Source of the DNA: Caryophanales bacterium
Lineage (GTDB): Bacteria; Bacillota_I; Bacilli_A; RFN20; CAG-826
Length of the DNA: 35,552 nucleotides
Assembly: GCA_016280685.1 (NCBI GenBank)
Contig: JAEEHE010000019.1
Location: 1 to 35,552, forward strand
Direction of reading: 5' to 3'
Below, one piece after another: positions 15,035 through 23,822 of the stretch (within the stretch, counting starts at the first letter, position 1; every line of letters begins with the position of its first letter). The notes under the pieces were generated by a model that saw only the letters and a list, made by a program, of their open reading frames with translations, had not been told where the DNA came from and searched no databases. A program made the position numbers and the translations under genes.

Positions 15035-15938
15035 CCAATTAAAACTTGTGAAGAGTTCCGGAAGAAAGAAATCAAAGAGTGAGAAAATCGTCTTTGGTAT
15101 CGCTTTTGGTTTATTCTGCCTCTATGCGATGTTCATCCTCTTCTTCTTTGTCTTCGCTTTCTTATGCGCTTTAAGGAAGGATGGAACCGCTTTCGACTAC
15201 GAGAGATTTACGCATCAAAACTTATTCTCTTGGCCGAAGAACGCCTCTTTTGATTCGTTTATCAATTCCTTTGATACTCTAGCCCAAATTAATGGTGGGA
15301 AAGATTCCTTCTTAGTTATCACATGGAACTCCTTATGGAGAACAACTATTTATGTTTTCTTATCGATATTAACTAGTTCGATGGTGTGCTACATCTTAGT
15401 GTTCTATCGTTCGAAATTCTCTTCCTTTATTTATAACTTAGGTATCTTGGTTTCTATCTTACCATTATATGGTAGTACCGCAGCGACAATGCGTTTATAC
15501 ACCGATATCGGTTTTATTAATAATCCTTTTGCTTTAATTACTTCAATCGGTTTATATGGTGGATATTTCTTCTACATGTATTCTTTCTATAAATCGCTAT
15601 CATGGGATTATGCGGAAGCGGCCTTTGTGGATGGTAGCAGTCATTATCGTGTCTTCTTCCAAATCATGTTACCCATGGCCTTACCAAGTATCTCCGCTTT
15701 ATTTGTTATGAGTTTCATCTCCGCATGGAACGATTATGAATCGACCATTCTCTATATGCCTAATTACCCCAACTTAGCGTATGCGGTATATGCGATGGAA
15801 TCGATATCGGAATATCGCAATATCGTTCCAGCCTATTTAGCGGGTGTTTTAGTGTCCTTAATTCCGATATTTGTTTTGTTCTTAATATTCCAAAATTCCA
15901 TTATGGAAAAAGTCCATTTAGGTGGTTTAAAAGGTTAG
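15018..15938 (+). CDS. Sugar ABC transporter permease (MalG/UgpE type)
   Basis: 306 residues. A basic N-terminus is followed by six predicted membrane segments. The coupling loop EAAFVDGSSHYRVFFQIMLPMALP is a textbook EAA motif. The ending MEKVHLGGLKG matches the usual IxGLTxGAVKG end of this family. It forms the importer channel with the product of the preceding gene, whose 3' end it overlaps. Confidence 0.94.
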   Translation: MAKKSNQLKLVKSSGRKKSKSEKIVFGIAFGLFCLYAMFILFFFVFAFLCALRKDGTAFDYERFTHQNLFSWPKNASFDSFINSFDTLAQINGGKDSFLVITWNSLWRTTIYVFLSILTSSMVCYILVFYRSKFSSFIYNLGILVSILPLYGSTAATMRLYTDIGFINNPFALITSIGLYGGYFFYMYSFYKSLSWDYAEAAFVDGSSHYRVFFQIMLPMALPSISALFVMSFISAWNDYESTILYMPNYPNLAYAVYAMESISEYRNIVPAYLAGVLVSLIPIFVLFLIFQNSIMEKVHLGGLKG

Positions 15939-15957
15939 TTCAGGAGGTTCATTATAT

Positions 15958-17565
15958 ATGAAGAAAAATTTATTATGTCTTTTAGTCTTAACGAGTTTAT
16001 TAGCTGTGACCGGATGCATGAAGAAAAGCGATCCTAACGCGATTAAAGTTTCCTGTGTGCAATTAGGTTACGGCACGGAATGGTTGACCGCTTTAACGAA
16101 AGAATATACGAAGAAAACCGGTGTTAAATTTCAATATTCGGAAGTGGTCGGTCAAGCTGGTAACAATAATTTAAACGACCAATTGAAGGCTTTTTCGGCC
16201 ACTGGTGACTTATATGGTTTACGTCCTGGAAGTTTCTATGAACTTCTCTATCGCGGAAAAATCAACGCGAAAGGAAATACTTATGACCACGCTTTCGAAC
16301 CATTAACCGATATTTATAATTCGGAATATGAGGGAGAAACTGGTAATAACACCATGTTAAAGAAGATGGACCCCTTATTCAGTGAATACACCCATATCGG
16401 TGATGATTATTTCGCCGTTCCTTGGGCGAATGGTTTTGTTTCTTTCGTGAGAAACTTAGATGTCTGGTCTAAATTCGGTTATACCGCTGATCAATATCCG
16501 AGGACCACTGGTGAATTATTCGAGATGATGGATCACATGAATGATGTGAGACGTTCTAATCGCGATTTAGAAAATACCGCACCGATGATTTATGGTGCCC
16601 AAGATGAATACTATACAACCATCCTCGGCAGTTGGTTCGCTCAATATGAAGGCGATGAGATGATGCAGAGATTCTACGCCGGAAGAAATCCCGATGGTAA
16701 GAGATCTCCTGATATGTTTACCTATGATGGTGTTGAAGAAGCCTTGAAAGTCTTAGGTAAGATTGTCGAATATAACAAAGATACTGGCGAATATAAATAT
16801 CAACATGCGGATAGCAAGACCTTATCCTTTACCCAAATGCAAAACTATTTCCTATTTGGGGCAGCCGCATTCTGTGTGAATGGCACTTGGCTAGAAGTTG
16901 AGAATCCTCAAGCTAGAGAATCCAATATTGACTATATTAAGATTCCTCTCGTGAGCTCTATCGTTAATAAATTATCTAAAACTTATTCCGAAGCGGAATT
17001 AAGAGAGATGGTTTCCTTTGTGGACGCTCATCCGGAAATCGGTGATAATACCGGTCTTCCTTCCGGAGTAACGGAAGCGGATATCGAAAGAGTGAGAGAA
17101 AGCCGTAATACCGGTTCTTATATGAGAACTGATTACGACCACTTATTCGTCATTCCTTCTTGGGCCACTCATAAAGAAGAAGCCAAACAATTCTTGAAAT
17201 GGATGTATTCCGATGAAGCCTTACAAATCTTCTATGACAAGATGAATGGTCATCATTTACCTGCAGAACCATCTACAGGTGACTATGATACCTCCAAAGC
17301 GAAATTATCTAAATTCCGTATCAGTGCGAATAAAGTTTTCTCCGAAGGACATTATTGCAAATATTTAGTGAATACAGCGAAAGATAAGATTTTCTCCATC
17401 GCTAACGTGCAATCTAATATGTCTAATACTTTATCCTTAACGGGAAACTGTTGTGACTGGTTAGTGAACGGGATGTCCGTCGATAAAATCATCGCGGAAA
17501 ACACCAATTATTTAACTGCGAAATGGCAATCTATTTTAAATAGTCTCGATATCGATGATCGTTAA
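15958..17565 (+). CDS. Sugar ABC transporter substrate-binding lipoprotein
   Basis: 535 residues. The lipoprotein signal ends in LLAVTGC (Cys20). An AGGAGG site lies 10 bases before the ATG. The mature protein is an extracellular solute-binding protein of family 1 type: TEWLTALTKEYTKKTGVKF near the start, then FAVPWANGFVSFVRN, and YDHLFVIPSWATHKEEAKQFLKWMYSDEALQIF near the end. That is the usual hinge and lobe pattern of UgpB/MalE-like proteins. It is longer than the common 420-450 residues, as often seen for binders of larger oligosaccharides. It should deliver glycan to the 14069/15018 permeases. Confidence 0.92.
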   Translation: MKKNLLCLLVLTSLLAVTGCMKKSDPNAIKVSCVQLGYGTEWLTALTKEYTKKTGVKFQYSEVVGQAGNNNLNDQLKAFSATGDLYGLRPGSFYELLYRGKINAKGNTYDHAFEPLTDIYNSEYEGETGNNTMLKKMDPLFSEYTHIGDDYFAVPWANGFVSFVRNLDVWSKFGYTADQYPRTTGELFEMMDHMNDVRRSNRDLENTAPMIYGAQDEYYTTILGSWFAQYEGDEMMQRFYAGRNPDGKRSPDMFTYDGVEEALKVLGKIVEYNKDTGEYKYQHADSKTLSFTQMQNYFLFGAAAFCVNGTWLEVENPQARESNIDYIKIPLVSSIVNKLSKTYSEAELREMVSFVDAHPEIGDNTGLPSGVTEADIERVRESRNTGSYMRTDYDHLFVIPSWATHKEEAKQFLKWMYSDEALQIFYDKMNGHHLPAEPSTGDYDTSKAKLSKFRISANKVFSEGHYCKYLVNTAKDKIFSIANVQSNMSNTLSLTGNCCDWLVNGMSVDKIIAENTNYLTAKWQSILNSLDIDDR

Positions 17566-17566
17566 T

Positions 17567-20044
17567 ATGAAAAAACTAGTTATCAATAAATTAGTCCTAT
17601 CCTTTATCGCTTTTGGTTTATTAGGAACATTAACTGGCTGTCAAAAAGGCAGTGGTCCTAATTCACCGGATTTTGCTATGTGGACAACTTATTCCACCGC
17701 GAAAGTTATCGAACAAACATATAAGAATGATATTTTTATAAATAACGGTGCTTCTATCGACATCAAGATGATGAAAGATGAATACGAATCTTCCCAATTA
17801 ATTATCACTTCTAAAGGAAGACAGACATTTGATTTAATCAAAACCGAATTGGTGGATCCTTCCTCAGGAAAGAAGATTCCTGAAGATAATATTGAAATCT
17901 ATATGCAGAAATATCTCCAAATAGATACGAATATGCATAACCCCAATAGTGATTTATTCGTCGCTGGTGATAACATCCCCGATATGTTATTACCGATGAA
18001 ATACGCGAAAGCCAAAGGGGAGAATGTCACGAAAGCAAATTGTAACCAAGGTTTATCTATTGAAATAGATTCCTATGGTTTAGACGCTGGTACTTATGAA
18101 GGAACCTTCACTTTAAAAGTGGGAGAGAGAAGTCAAAATATCCCTGTTAAAGTAACGATTTGGGATTTCTCTTTAAATAGCAAAAGTGCGATGCAATCAT
18201 GCTGGCTAATTTATTCCATGTATATGTATACAGGCGAATATGATGCCAGTGAAGCGATGCTTGATACCTATAGTGATTTTTTATCCCGTTATAAAGCTAA
18301 TCCTTATGTCATCCAAGAAGATATCATGAATTCTCCTGAGGGTTTGATGCAAGATGTGAAGAGAATGTGGAATATCCATAATTACAATTCCATCATCATC
18401 CCTTATGATTTCCCGTTGAACTATAATCCAGATAATTCTTCGATGGGTGACCGCGCAGCGTCATATATCGTGAAGATCGCTGAGGAGAGCACTGAGGAAA
18501 ACTTCTATTTAGATTACGCATTATTCTATCCCTCTACATATGATGAAGCGGACGCAATACCGAATAAGAAAGCAGCGAGCCCAGAATTCTTTAAAAGAGG
18601 GGGAAATTACGAAAAAACCCTAGAAAAAGCCATTCAAATCTTAACAAATAAGGGTTATTTCATCGGTAAGAGTCCCGCGTGGAATGAAAGAGTGAAGACG
18701 GCGATTAGAAATATTCCCGATGTCTTTACCAATGTCAATTTAGCGGAATCTTGGGTCAAGGAATGGCCTTCGACTTTCTGCCCCCAAATCAATGTTGTCG
18801 ATAGTCAAAAAGTTCAAGAATTATATAAGGACTATGCGGAAATTAATGCGAACAATGATTTCTGGACTTATACATGTTGTTCACCGATTTATCCTTATGC
18901 TTCTCATCACTTAGATGATGATTGTTTATCCATGAGAGTGATGGGATGGATGGAAAAGTCCTTAAATGTGAATGGCTATCTCTTCTTTATGGCGAATATG
19001 TACGCGAGAGAAAATGATGGCTCTATCTATTCTTCTCCTTATACATCAATGGATAGAAATAACTCCGCTCACGGGGATGGATATATTATGTATCCTGGTC
19101 GTATCTATGGATCCAAAGAACCATTTCCCTCTATGCGTTTAGTCACATATCGCGACGGCTTAGAAGATTATGAAATGCTAGAGGTCTACGAGAAGAAGAT
19201 TAACGCTTTATGCGAGAAATATGAGATTAGTGATATCGACTCTAAGCAATATGTTAAAGACTTATATTATTCCTTGTTTAGAGGCACGATACCGACTGAA
19301 GACCATCACGCTTTATATAGAGCGAGAGAAGAATTAGCGAAGAGAATTTTAGAGTGCGATAATCCTGATGATTTATTACTTAATAGTAAATACGAAGGAG
19401 AACAAGGTTCTTTAGAAATCTACACCAATAGTGAATCTTTAACCATTGAGAATAAACAGGTATATGGTGAGGATTTAGGCAATAATAGATATAAATATAT
19501 CTATCAATTAGATGATAGAAGTAGAGATATCGAAATTATTACTAAAACCAATCATCAATATTCCTATTTCCATTCCGGATTAAAGAATATTACTAACTTT
19601 AAAAATAATGGTGCCCAAATCTCTCTAAGTGATGGCTCTAGCTATATGAATGAGAACGGTGTAATCCATGCGAATATCGTCTCTTATAACGATGAATCAG
19701 CGAGTAAAGTGATTCGTTTTGTGCCGCGTATTGCAATTAAGAATGTCAACTTAACCAATGCGAAAAAGTTGATGTTTAAATACGAGAATAATTCTGCGTT
19801 AGAAAATCTCACCTTCGATGTCGATTTAGTTTCTTTAACAAGAAGCGATAATGTCGGTGGTCATTTCTGTTTAACCGGTAAAGGTAAGACTATTGAAATC
19901 GATTTAAGCCGTGTCAAAACTAATTTGAGCGATGTCAAAGAAATCGATATTAATTTCATGAATTATTATTTTGATGATAATGGTGATCTTCAAACTTTTG
20001 ACTTGCGTCAAATGGCTTTAGAAGACATCTTTGTCACTTATTAA
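17567..20044 (+). CDS. DUF4091 lipoprotein, glycoside hydrolase-like
   Basis: 825 residues from the ATG at 17567, one base after the preceding stop; this start gives a clean lipoprotein signal ending in GTLTGC (Cys25). Residues about 40-200 form an N-terminal beta-domain (IDIKMMKDEYESSQLIITSKG and PVKVTIWDFSL). A TIM-barrel-like region follows, ending in MRLVTYRDGLEDYEMLEVYEKK at about 525-545, the signature end of DUF4091. That family is related to GH123-type hydrolases acting on N-acetylhexosamines. A beta-rich C-terminal domain follows. The catalytic residues cannot be named with certainty; an acidic pair would be expected around WVKEWPSTFCPQINVVD. It is anchored outside the cell beside the sugar importer. 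Confidence 0.85.
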   Translation: MKKLVINKLVLSFIAFGLLGTLTGCQKGSGPNSPDFAMWTTYSTAKVIEQTYKNDIFINNGASIDIKMMKDEYESSQLIITSKGRQTFDLIKTELVDPSSGKKIPEDNIEIYMQKYLQIDTNMHNPNSDLFVAGDNIPDMLLPMKYAKAKGENVTKANCNQGLSIEIDSYGLDAGTYEGTFTLKVGERSQNIPVKVTIWDFSLNSKSAMQSCWLIYSMYMYTGEYDASEAMLDTYSDFLSRYKANPYVIQEDIMNSPEGLMQDVKRMWNIHNYNSIIIPYDFPLNYNPDNSSMGDRAASYIVKIAEESTEENFYLDYALFYPSTYDEADAIPNKKAASPEFFKRGGNYEKTLEKAIQILTNKGYFIGKSPAWNERVKTAIRNIPDVFTNVNLAESWVKEWPSTFCPQINVVDSQKVQELYKDYAEINANNDFWTYTCCSPIYPYASHHLDDDCLSMRVMGWMEKSLNVNGYLFFMANMYARENDGSIYSSPYTSMDRNNSAHGDGYIMYPGRIYGSKEPFPSMRLVTYRDGLEDYEMLEVYEKKINALCEKYEISDIDSKQYVKDLYYSLFRGTIPTEDHHALYRAREELAKRILECDNPDDLLLNSKYEGEQGSLEIYTNSESLTIENKQVYGEDLGNNRYKYIYQLDDRSRDIEIITKTNHQYSYFHSGLKNITNFKNNGAQISLSDGSSYMNENGVIHANIVSYNDESASKVIRFVPRIAIKNVNLTNAKKLMFKYENNSALENLTFDVDLVSLTRSDNVGGHFCLTGKGKTIEIDLSRVKTNLSDVKEIDINFMNYYFDDNGDLQTFDLRQMALEDIFVTY

Positions 20045-20056
20045 GGAGGGAAGAAG

Positions 20057-22015
20057 ATGAATAAGAAATTATTATTGTTATTATCTTTAGTCCCCTTCTT
20101 AGTGTTACCTTCTTGTAAGAACGAGGAACAAAAGGGTCCTAAACAAGACTATGTGATGGTCAATGACTTTGAATCTTTAGATGAATTATCTTTGATGAAA
20201 TTCCCCTTCCCCAAACATGCAGATAGAGGAAGATTTGATTTATCAAATGACCATGTCACACATGGTAATAAGTCATTAAAGTATTCCAATATCTATGGTA
20301 GCTATATTGAGATGTGCCATTTCTTCGATCACTTCTCCGGTGGAGATATCGATATTGCGAATGTGAAATCTATCGAATTAGATATCTTTAACGATTCCGA
20401 TTTTGATTCCTCTTGTTCTTTTATGATTTATTCTACGGATGAGATGAATGTCTTATTAACCGATTCCTTCGATTTAAAGAAAGGGGAGAATACCCACCTA
20501 TCTTTCCCTTTATCAAAAATTGCTTTGGAATTTAATGCGAATGAGATAAGATCGACATCCTTAAAGATTTACACACCGAACACCGATTATGAAAGAGGTA
20601 TCGGTTATACATTCTATTTAGATAATTGGTATGCGAAACTCGGTAGTGAATATACCGAACAGGATAATCTCAATCGTGGAGATATTGAGAAAATCAAAAA
20701 CGCGATTGACGCTTTACCGAATCCGAAGAGTATCTCTTTATCAAACGATAAAGATTTATTAAATATCGCTAGAGATATCGATAAATTATCAGATTTATAT
20801 CGCCGTGTCATTCCTAACATCGGTAAATATCGTGAGGCCGTAGAAGAATATCGCATCCTTTACGATATGTCAGAAGAAATCGATTATGACCATAATGATT
20901 TCTTACACACTGATAAATTCTTCGGCTATTCCCAGTTAGTGCCTTTCTCCGACACAAGAGCGGAAGTCATCTATTCGGAAGATAATTATGAAGGTAAAGT
21001 CGGTCCTGGTAGCACAAAGATTATTTTTGCCGGTTCTGATGATAGTACTTTCCAATTTATTTCTAATGTTAAATTAAGCGATTTTGATTTCATTCATTTC
21101 ACCATCTATAACGCTACCGATAATTTGGTGAGAGTTTGGTTCTCTTACGCTAATGAAATCTTTGTCGACATTCCATCTAAAACATTAGCGACACCTTCTT
21201 TTGCCGCTTCGACTTTATCAGGGCAATATTATTGGGCGATTCATCATCTCCGTTCTCAATATGATTCCACGAGACTACCCGCTTATGGATCAGTATATTT
21301 TGGACCCGTCTATGTCACTGGTCGTAGTCAAGAGACTCTCAGTACACAAATGCAATATATCTTCTCTAAATTACCGAATGTCTCGGAAGTTAATAGTGAA
21401 GATGCTTATATCCGTTTTGTCCCGATGATCAAAACAGCGAGACAACTTTATAATGCTGTCCTAGATAAGAGTGTCCTTACTGAAGAAGAAATCCAAAGAT
21501 TCTACGATTTAGAAGATTTGATCTCTAATAGTGGTTATAGTGTTGGTTATAACTCTTATGATGGCTCATTAATGCGTTTCTCCACATATGGAGAGAACTT
21601 TACCGGTTATAGCGGTATCCAAGATCCCTTCTTCGGTTATGTCTCCGGTGCGGATATCACTAACTGTCCTCCTCATCAAGATGTTCCTACCCTTCATGAA
21701 CAAGCGATTACTTTTACCGATGACATGAAGTTTGATATAAACGCTGGTGGATATGTTATTTATATATTTAATCCTACTCCTCATCCCTTTAATCTCATTG
21801 TCCGCACCACGGACTGGGATTGGGAAAAATACGGACATCTCTTCGTCTACCAAACATTAGAAAATGGTTGGAACAAAGTGGAGATGAAAACTGATTTATT
21901 TAAGGCGAGTGAAGATCATAAAGTAGCTTTCTTCATCAGTGATAGCGGTAGCGATTTAGATATGACTGGTGTTTGGAAATTCACTTCCTTAGTGGCAGTT
22001 CCTAGGAGTATTTAG
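20057..22015 (+). CDS. Modular cell-surface lipoprotein (jelly-roll and helical modules)
   Basis: 652 residues. A strong ribosome site (GGAGGG) precedes the ATG, and the lipobox is LVLPSC (Cys20). The first part (about 30-205) resembles a CBM11-like jelly roll: MVNDFESLDEL, KSLKYSNIYGSYIEM and YTFYLDNWYAK. A helical module follows (about 210-275: IKNAIDALPNPKSISLSNDKDLLNIARDIDKLSDLYRR), then a second beta-domain, a second helical module (about 455-500) and a final beta-domain. The same alternation occurs in the 28456 lipoprotein. No catalytic motif is seen, so glycan binding is the likely role. Confidence 0.8.
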   Translation: MNKKLLLLLSLVPFLVLPSCKNEEQKGPKQDYVMVNDFESLDELSLMKFPFPKHADRGRFDLSNDHVTHGNKSLKYSNIYGSYIEMCHFFDHFSGGDIDIANVKSIELDIFNDSDFDSSCSFMIYSTDEMNVLLTDSFDLKKGENTHLSFPLSKIALEFNANEIRSTSLKIYTPNTDYERGIGYTFYLDNWYAKLGSEYTEQDNLNRGDIEKIKNAIDALPNPKSISLSNDKDLLNIARDIDKLSDLYRRVIPNIGKYREAVEEYRILYDMSEEIDYDHNDFLHTDKFFGYSQLVPFSDTRAEVIYSEDNYEGKVGPGSTKIIFAGSDDSTFQFISNVKLSDFDFIHFTIYNATDNLVRVWFSYANEIFVDIPSKTLATPSFAASTLSGQYYWAIHHLRSQYDSTRLPAYGSVYFGPVYVTGRSQETLSTQMQYIFSKLPNVSEVNSEDAYIRFVPMIKTARQLYNAVLDKSVLTEEEIQRFYDLEDLISNSGYSVGYNSYDGSLMRFSTYGENFTGYSGIQDPFFGYVSGADITNCPPHQDVPTLHEQAITFTDDMKFDINAGGYVIYIFNPTPHPFNLIVRTTDWDWEKYGHLFVYQTLENGWNKVEMKTDLFKASEDHKVAFFISDSGSDLDMTGVWKFTSLVAVPRSI

Positions 22016-22017
22016 AT

Positions 22018-22752
22018 ATGCCTGTTGTCAGGTTGGAGAATCTCTCTTTCTCCTTTAAGAAGAAAGGAGAGGAAATTAAAGTCTTAAATAATATCAATGT
22101 GGAATTTGAAAATGAACAAATTCACGTGATTTTAGGCAAATCTGGCGCGGGTAAAACCACCTTATTAAAATGTATCAATGGTCTATTAAATTACGAAGGC
22201 CATGTCTATTATGACGATATCTTAATGGACCAAGTTCCGGTTCAGGAAAGGAAGTTAGGGTATGTCAGTCAAGAATTCGCTTTATACCCTCATTTCTCTT
22301 TATTTAAATCTATCTCCTATCCTCTAGTTATTGCGGGAGTAGATATCGATGAGATTAGAAAAAGAGTTAATGAGATTAGCGAAGACTTTTCCATCAAGGA
22401 GATATTATCTCGTAAGCCCAAACAAATATCGATTGGCCAAGCCCAAAGAGCCGCTTTAGCGAGAGCGTTAATTAAAAGACCGACCTTATGTCTATTTGAT
22501 GAACCACTCAGTAATGTCGATAGGCAAAATAGAGAGAATATCAGACATCATCTTAAAGACACTTTAAAGAAATATCACTGCACATCTATATATGTCACAC
22601 ATGATTTATTAGAGGCAACTTCTCTAGCGGATCAAATCTATCTTTTAGATGAAGAGGGGATTATCGCTAGTGGGAAGCCAAATGAGATTATATTTGATAA
22701 GAATCCGAAAGTAAGAGAATTCTTCGATAGTTTGAAAAATGAAACGCTGTAA
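22018..22752 (+). CDS. ABC transporter ATPase, MalK/FbpC-like without regulatory domain
   Basis: 244 residues, only the nucleotide-binding domain. Walker A is GKSGAGKTT (about 41-49), the Q-loop is YVSQEFALYPH, Walker B is LCLFDEPLSNVD, and the H-loop is VTHD. The signature is unusual: ISIGQAQRAALARAL in place of LSGGQ-QR. It lacks the C-terminal OB-fold of MalK proteins. The operon has a second, complete MsmX-type ATPase (25629) but only one permease pair. This one may instead power the small membrane proteins that follow, or form a mixed dimer. Confidence 0.88.
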   Translation: MPVVRLENLSFSFKKKGEEIKVLNNINVEFENEQIHVILGKSGAGKTTLLKCINGLLNYEGHVYYDDILMDQVPVQERKLGYVSQEFALYPHFSLFKSISYPLVIAGVDIDEIRKRVNEISEDFSIKEILSRKPKQISIGQAQRAALARALIKRPTLCLFDEPLSNVDRQNRENIRHHLKDTLKKYHCTSIYVTHDLLEATSLADQIYLLDEEGIIASGKPNEIIFDKNPKVREFFDSLKNETL

Positions 22753-23224
22753 TTTTGAAGCATTATTAGAACAATACGAGAGAAGATTAAAAAGAAATCT
22801 GATATTTTTAATCCTTTTCTGCGTGCTTTTTGTCGCTTTATTTGTCACCGGTGTTCTCATTTCTAATTACGAAAATAAGGTTTGGATAATGATTATCTTC
22901 TCCCTTCTTATCGCGATTTTAACTTTCTTTATCACGATGACGAGTATCTTCGGGATACATGAATATCGCCAGAAGAAAAAACAACTCTATGCGATATTAG
23001 GAAGCTATCTAGTCGAAGTTAATGGAACAGTCAAAGAAATTGGTGATACCTTTACTTCCACGAACGGTAGAAGAGGACAGGAAATCACTATTAAGCAAGA
23101 AGATCGAGATAGTGTTGTTTATTATGATCTCGAATGTGGTGAAATACCTTTTCATGCTAATGACCATGTTCATCTAAAGGCGAGCGAATCTTTTATCGTG
23201 GAATATGAGGTGGATAATGGCTAG
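22739..23224 (+). CDS. Small membrane protein, unknown
   Basis: 161 residues. Two membrane segments (about 19-42 and 48-70) lie after a short charged helix (EALLEQYERRLKRN). A soluble domain of about 90 residues follows, probably cytoplasmic or OB-like beta (YLVEVNGTVKEIGDTFTSTNGRRG, then VVYYDLECGEIPFHANDHVHLKASES). Its start overlaps the end of the ATPase gene by 14 bases, pointing to translational coupling and a joint function. I do not recognise a family. Confidence 0.7.
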   Translation: MKRCNFEALLEQYERRLKRNLIFLILFCVLFVALFVTGVLISNYENKVWIMIIFSLLIAILTFFITMTSIFGIHEYRQKKKQLYAILGSYLVEVNGTVKEIGDTFTSTNGRRGQEITIKQEDRDSVVYYDLECGEIPFHANDHVHLKASESFIVEYEVDNG

Positions 23225-23822
23225 GATTTTTTCTAAGTGGTATATCTATCTTTTAAGCATCGCAATTAGTGTGATATCTTTCTGCTTAATCGTCTCTTTT
23301 AAGACCGCACCGAAAGAACATGAGAGATTACAAATATTCTTAGGTGCTTATGAGGCGAAAGTGATGGATTTACAAGAACAATTAGAAGAGGAAAAACCCG
23401 ATGGTGTGAAATCCATTTCTCTTCGTTTCAATTATGTCTCTAGCAGTAATTTCACCTATATCTTCTCCACTTTAAGAACGGAGATGGATATCATCATCTT
23501 GCCGAAGTCATATGTGGAAGAAAATGAGGGAGCCACTCTTAATTATTTTGCGAATATCGACACCGAATATCTCCAAAAAGAAATCGGTAGAGAATTTGAT
23601 TATTATGTTGATAATGATAACGAGACTAAAGGATTTAAGATTTATGATTCTTCTTTAGAAGAAGGATTATTCAAAGATCTTATTACCTATAGTGGTGATA
23701 ACGATAAAAGCGATTATTATCTCTTCTTCTCATATAAATCTAAGAATATCGGAGAGCTCAATAAAAAATCCAAAACCAAACACGCTTTAGAACTGATTAA
23801 AAATATCTATGAAAACCTATAG
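23217..23822 (+). CDS. Single-pass membrane protein with extracellular domain, unknown
   Basis: 201 residues from the ATG at 23217, chosen because GAGG lies 6 bases upstream and the ATG overlaps the preceding stop; an in-frame ATG at 23205 would add four residues. One membrane segment (about 8-27) is followed by an acidic outer domain with IFSTLRTEMDIIILPKSYVEEN and FKDLITYSGDNDKSDYYLFFSYKSKNIGEL. That layout recalls small substrate-binding-like domains (a D-I-I-I-L-P strand, then a ligand loop), but similarity is weak. It overlaps both neighbours and probably works with the 22018 ATPase and the 22739 protein. Confidence 0.68.
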   Translation: MARIFSKWYIYLLSIAISVISFCLIVSFKTAPKEHERLQIFLGAYEAKVMDLQEQLEEEKPDGVKSISLRFNYVSSSNFTYIFSTLRTEMDIIILPKSYVEENEGATLNYFANIDTEYLQKEIGREFDYYVDNDNETKGFKIYDSSLEEGLFKDLITYSGDNDKSDYYLFFSYKSKNIGELNKKSKTKHALELIKNIYENL

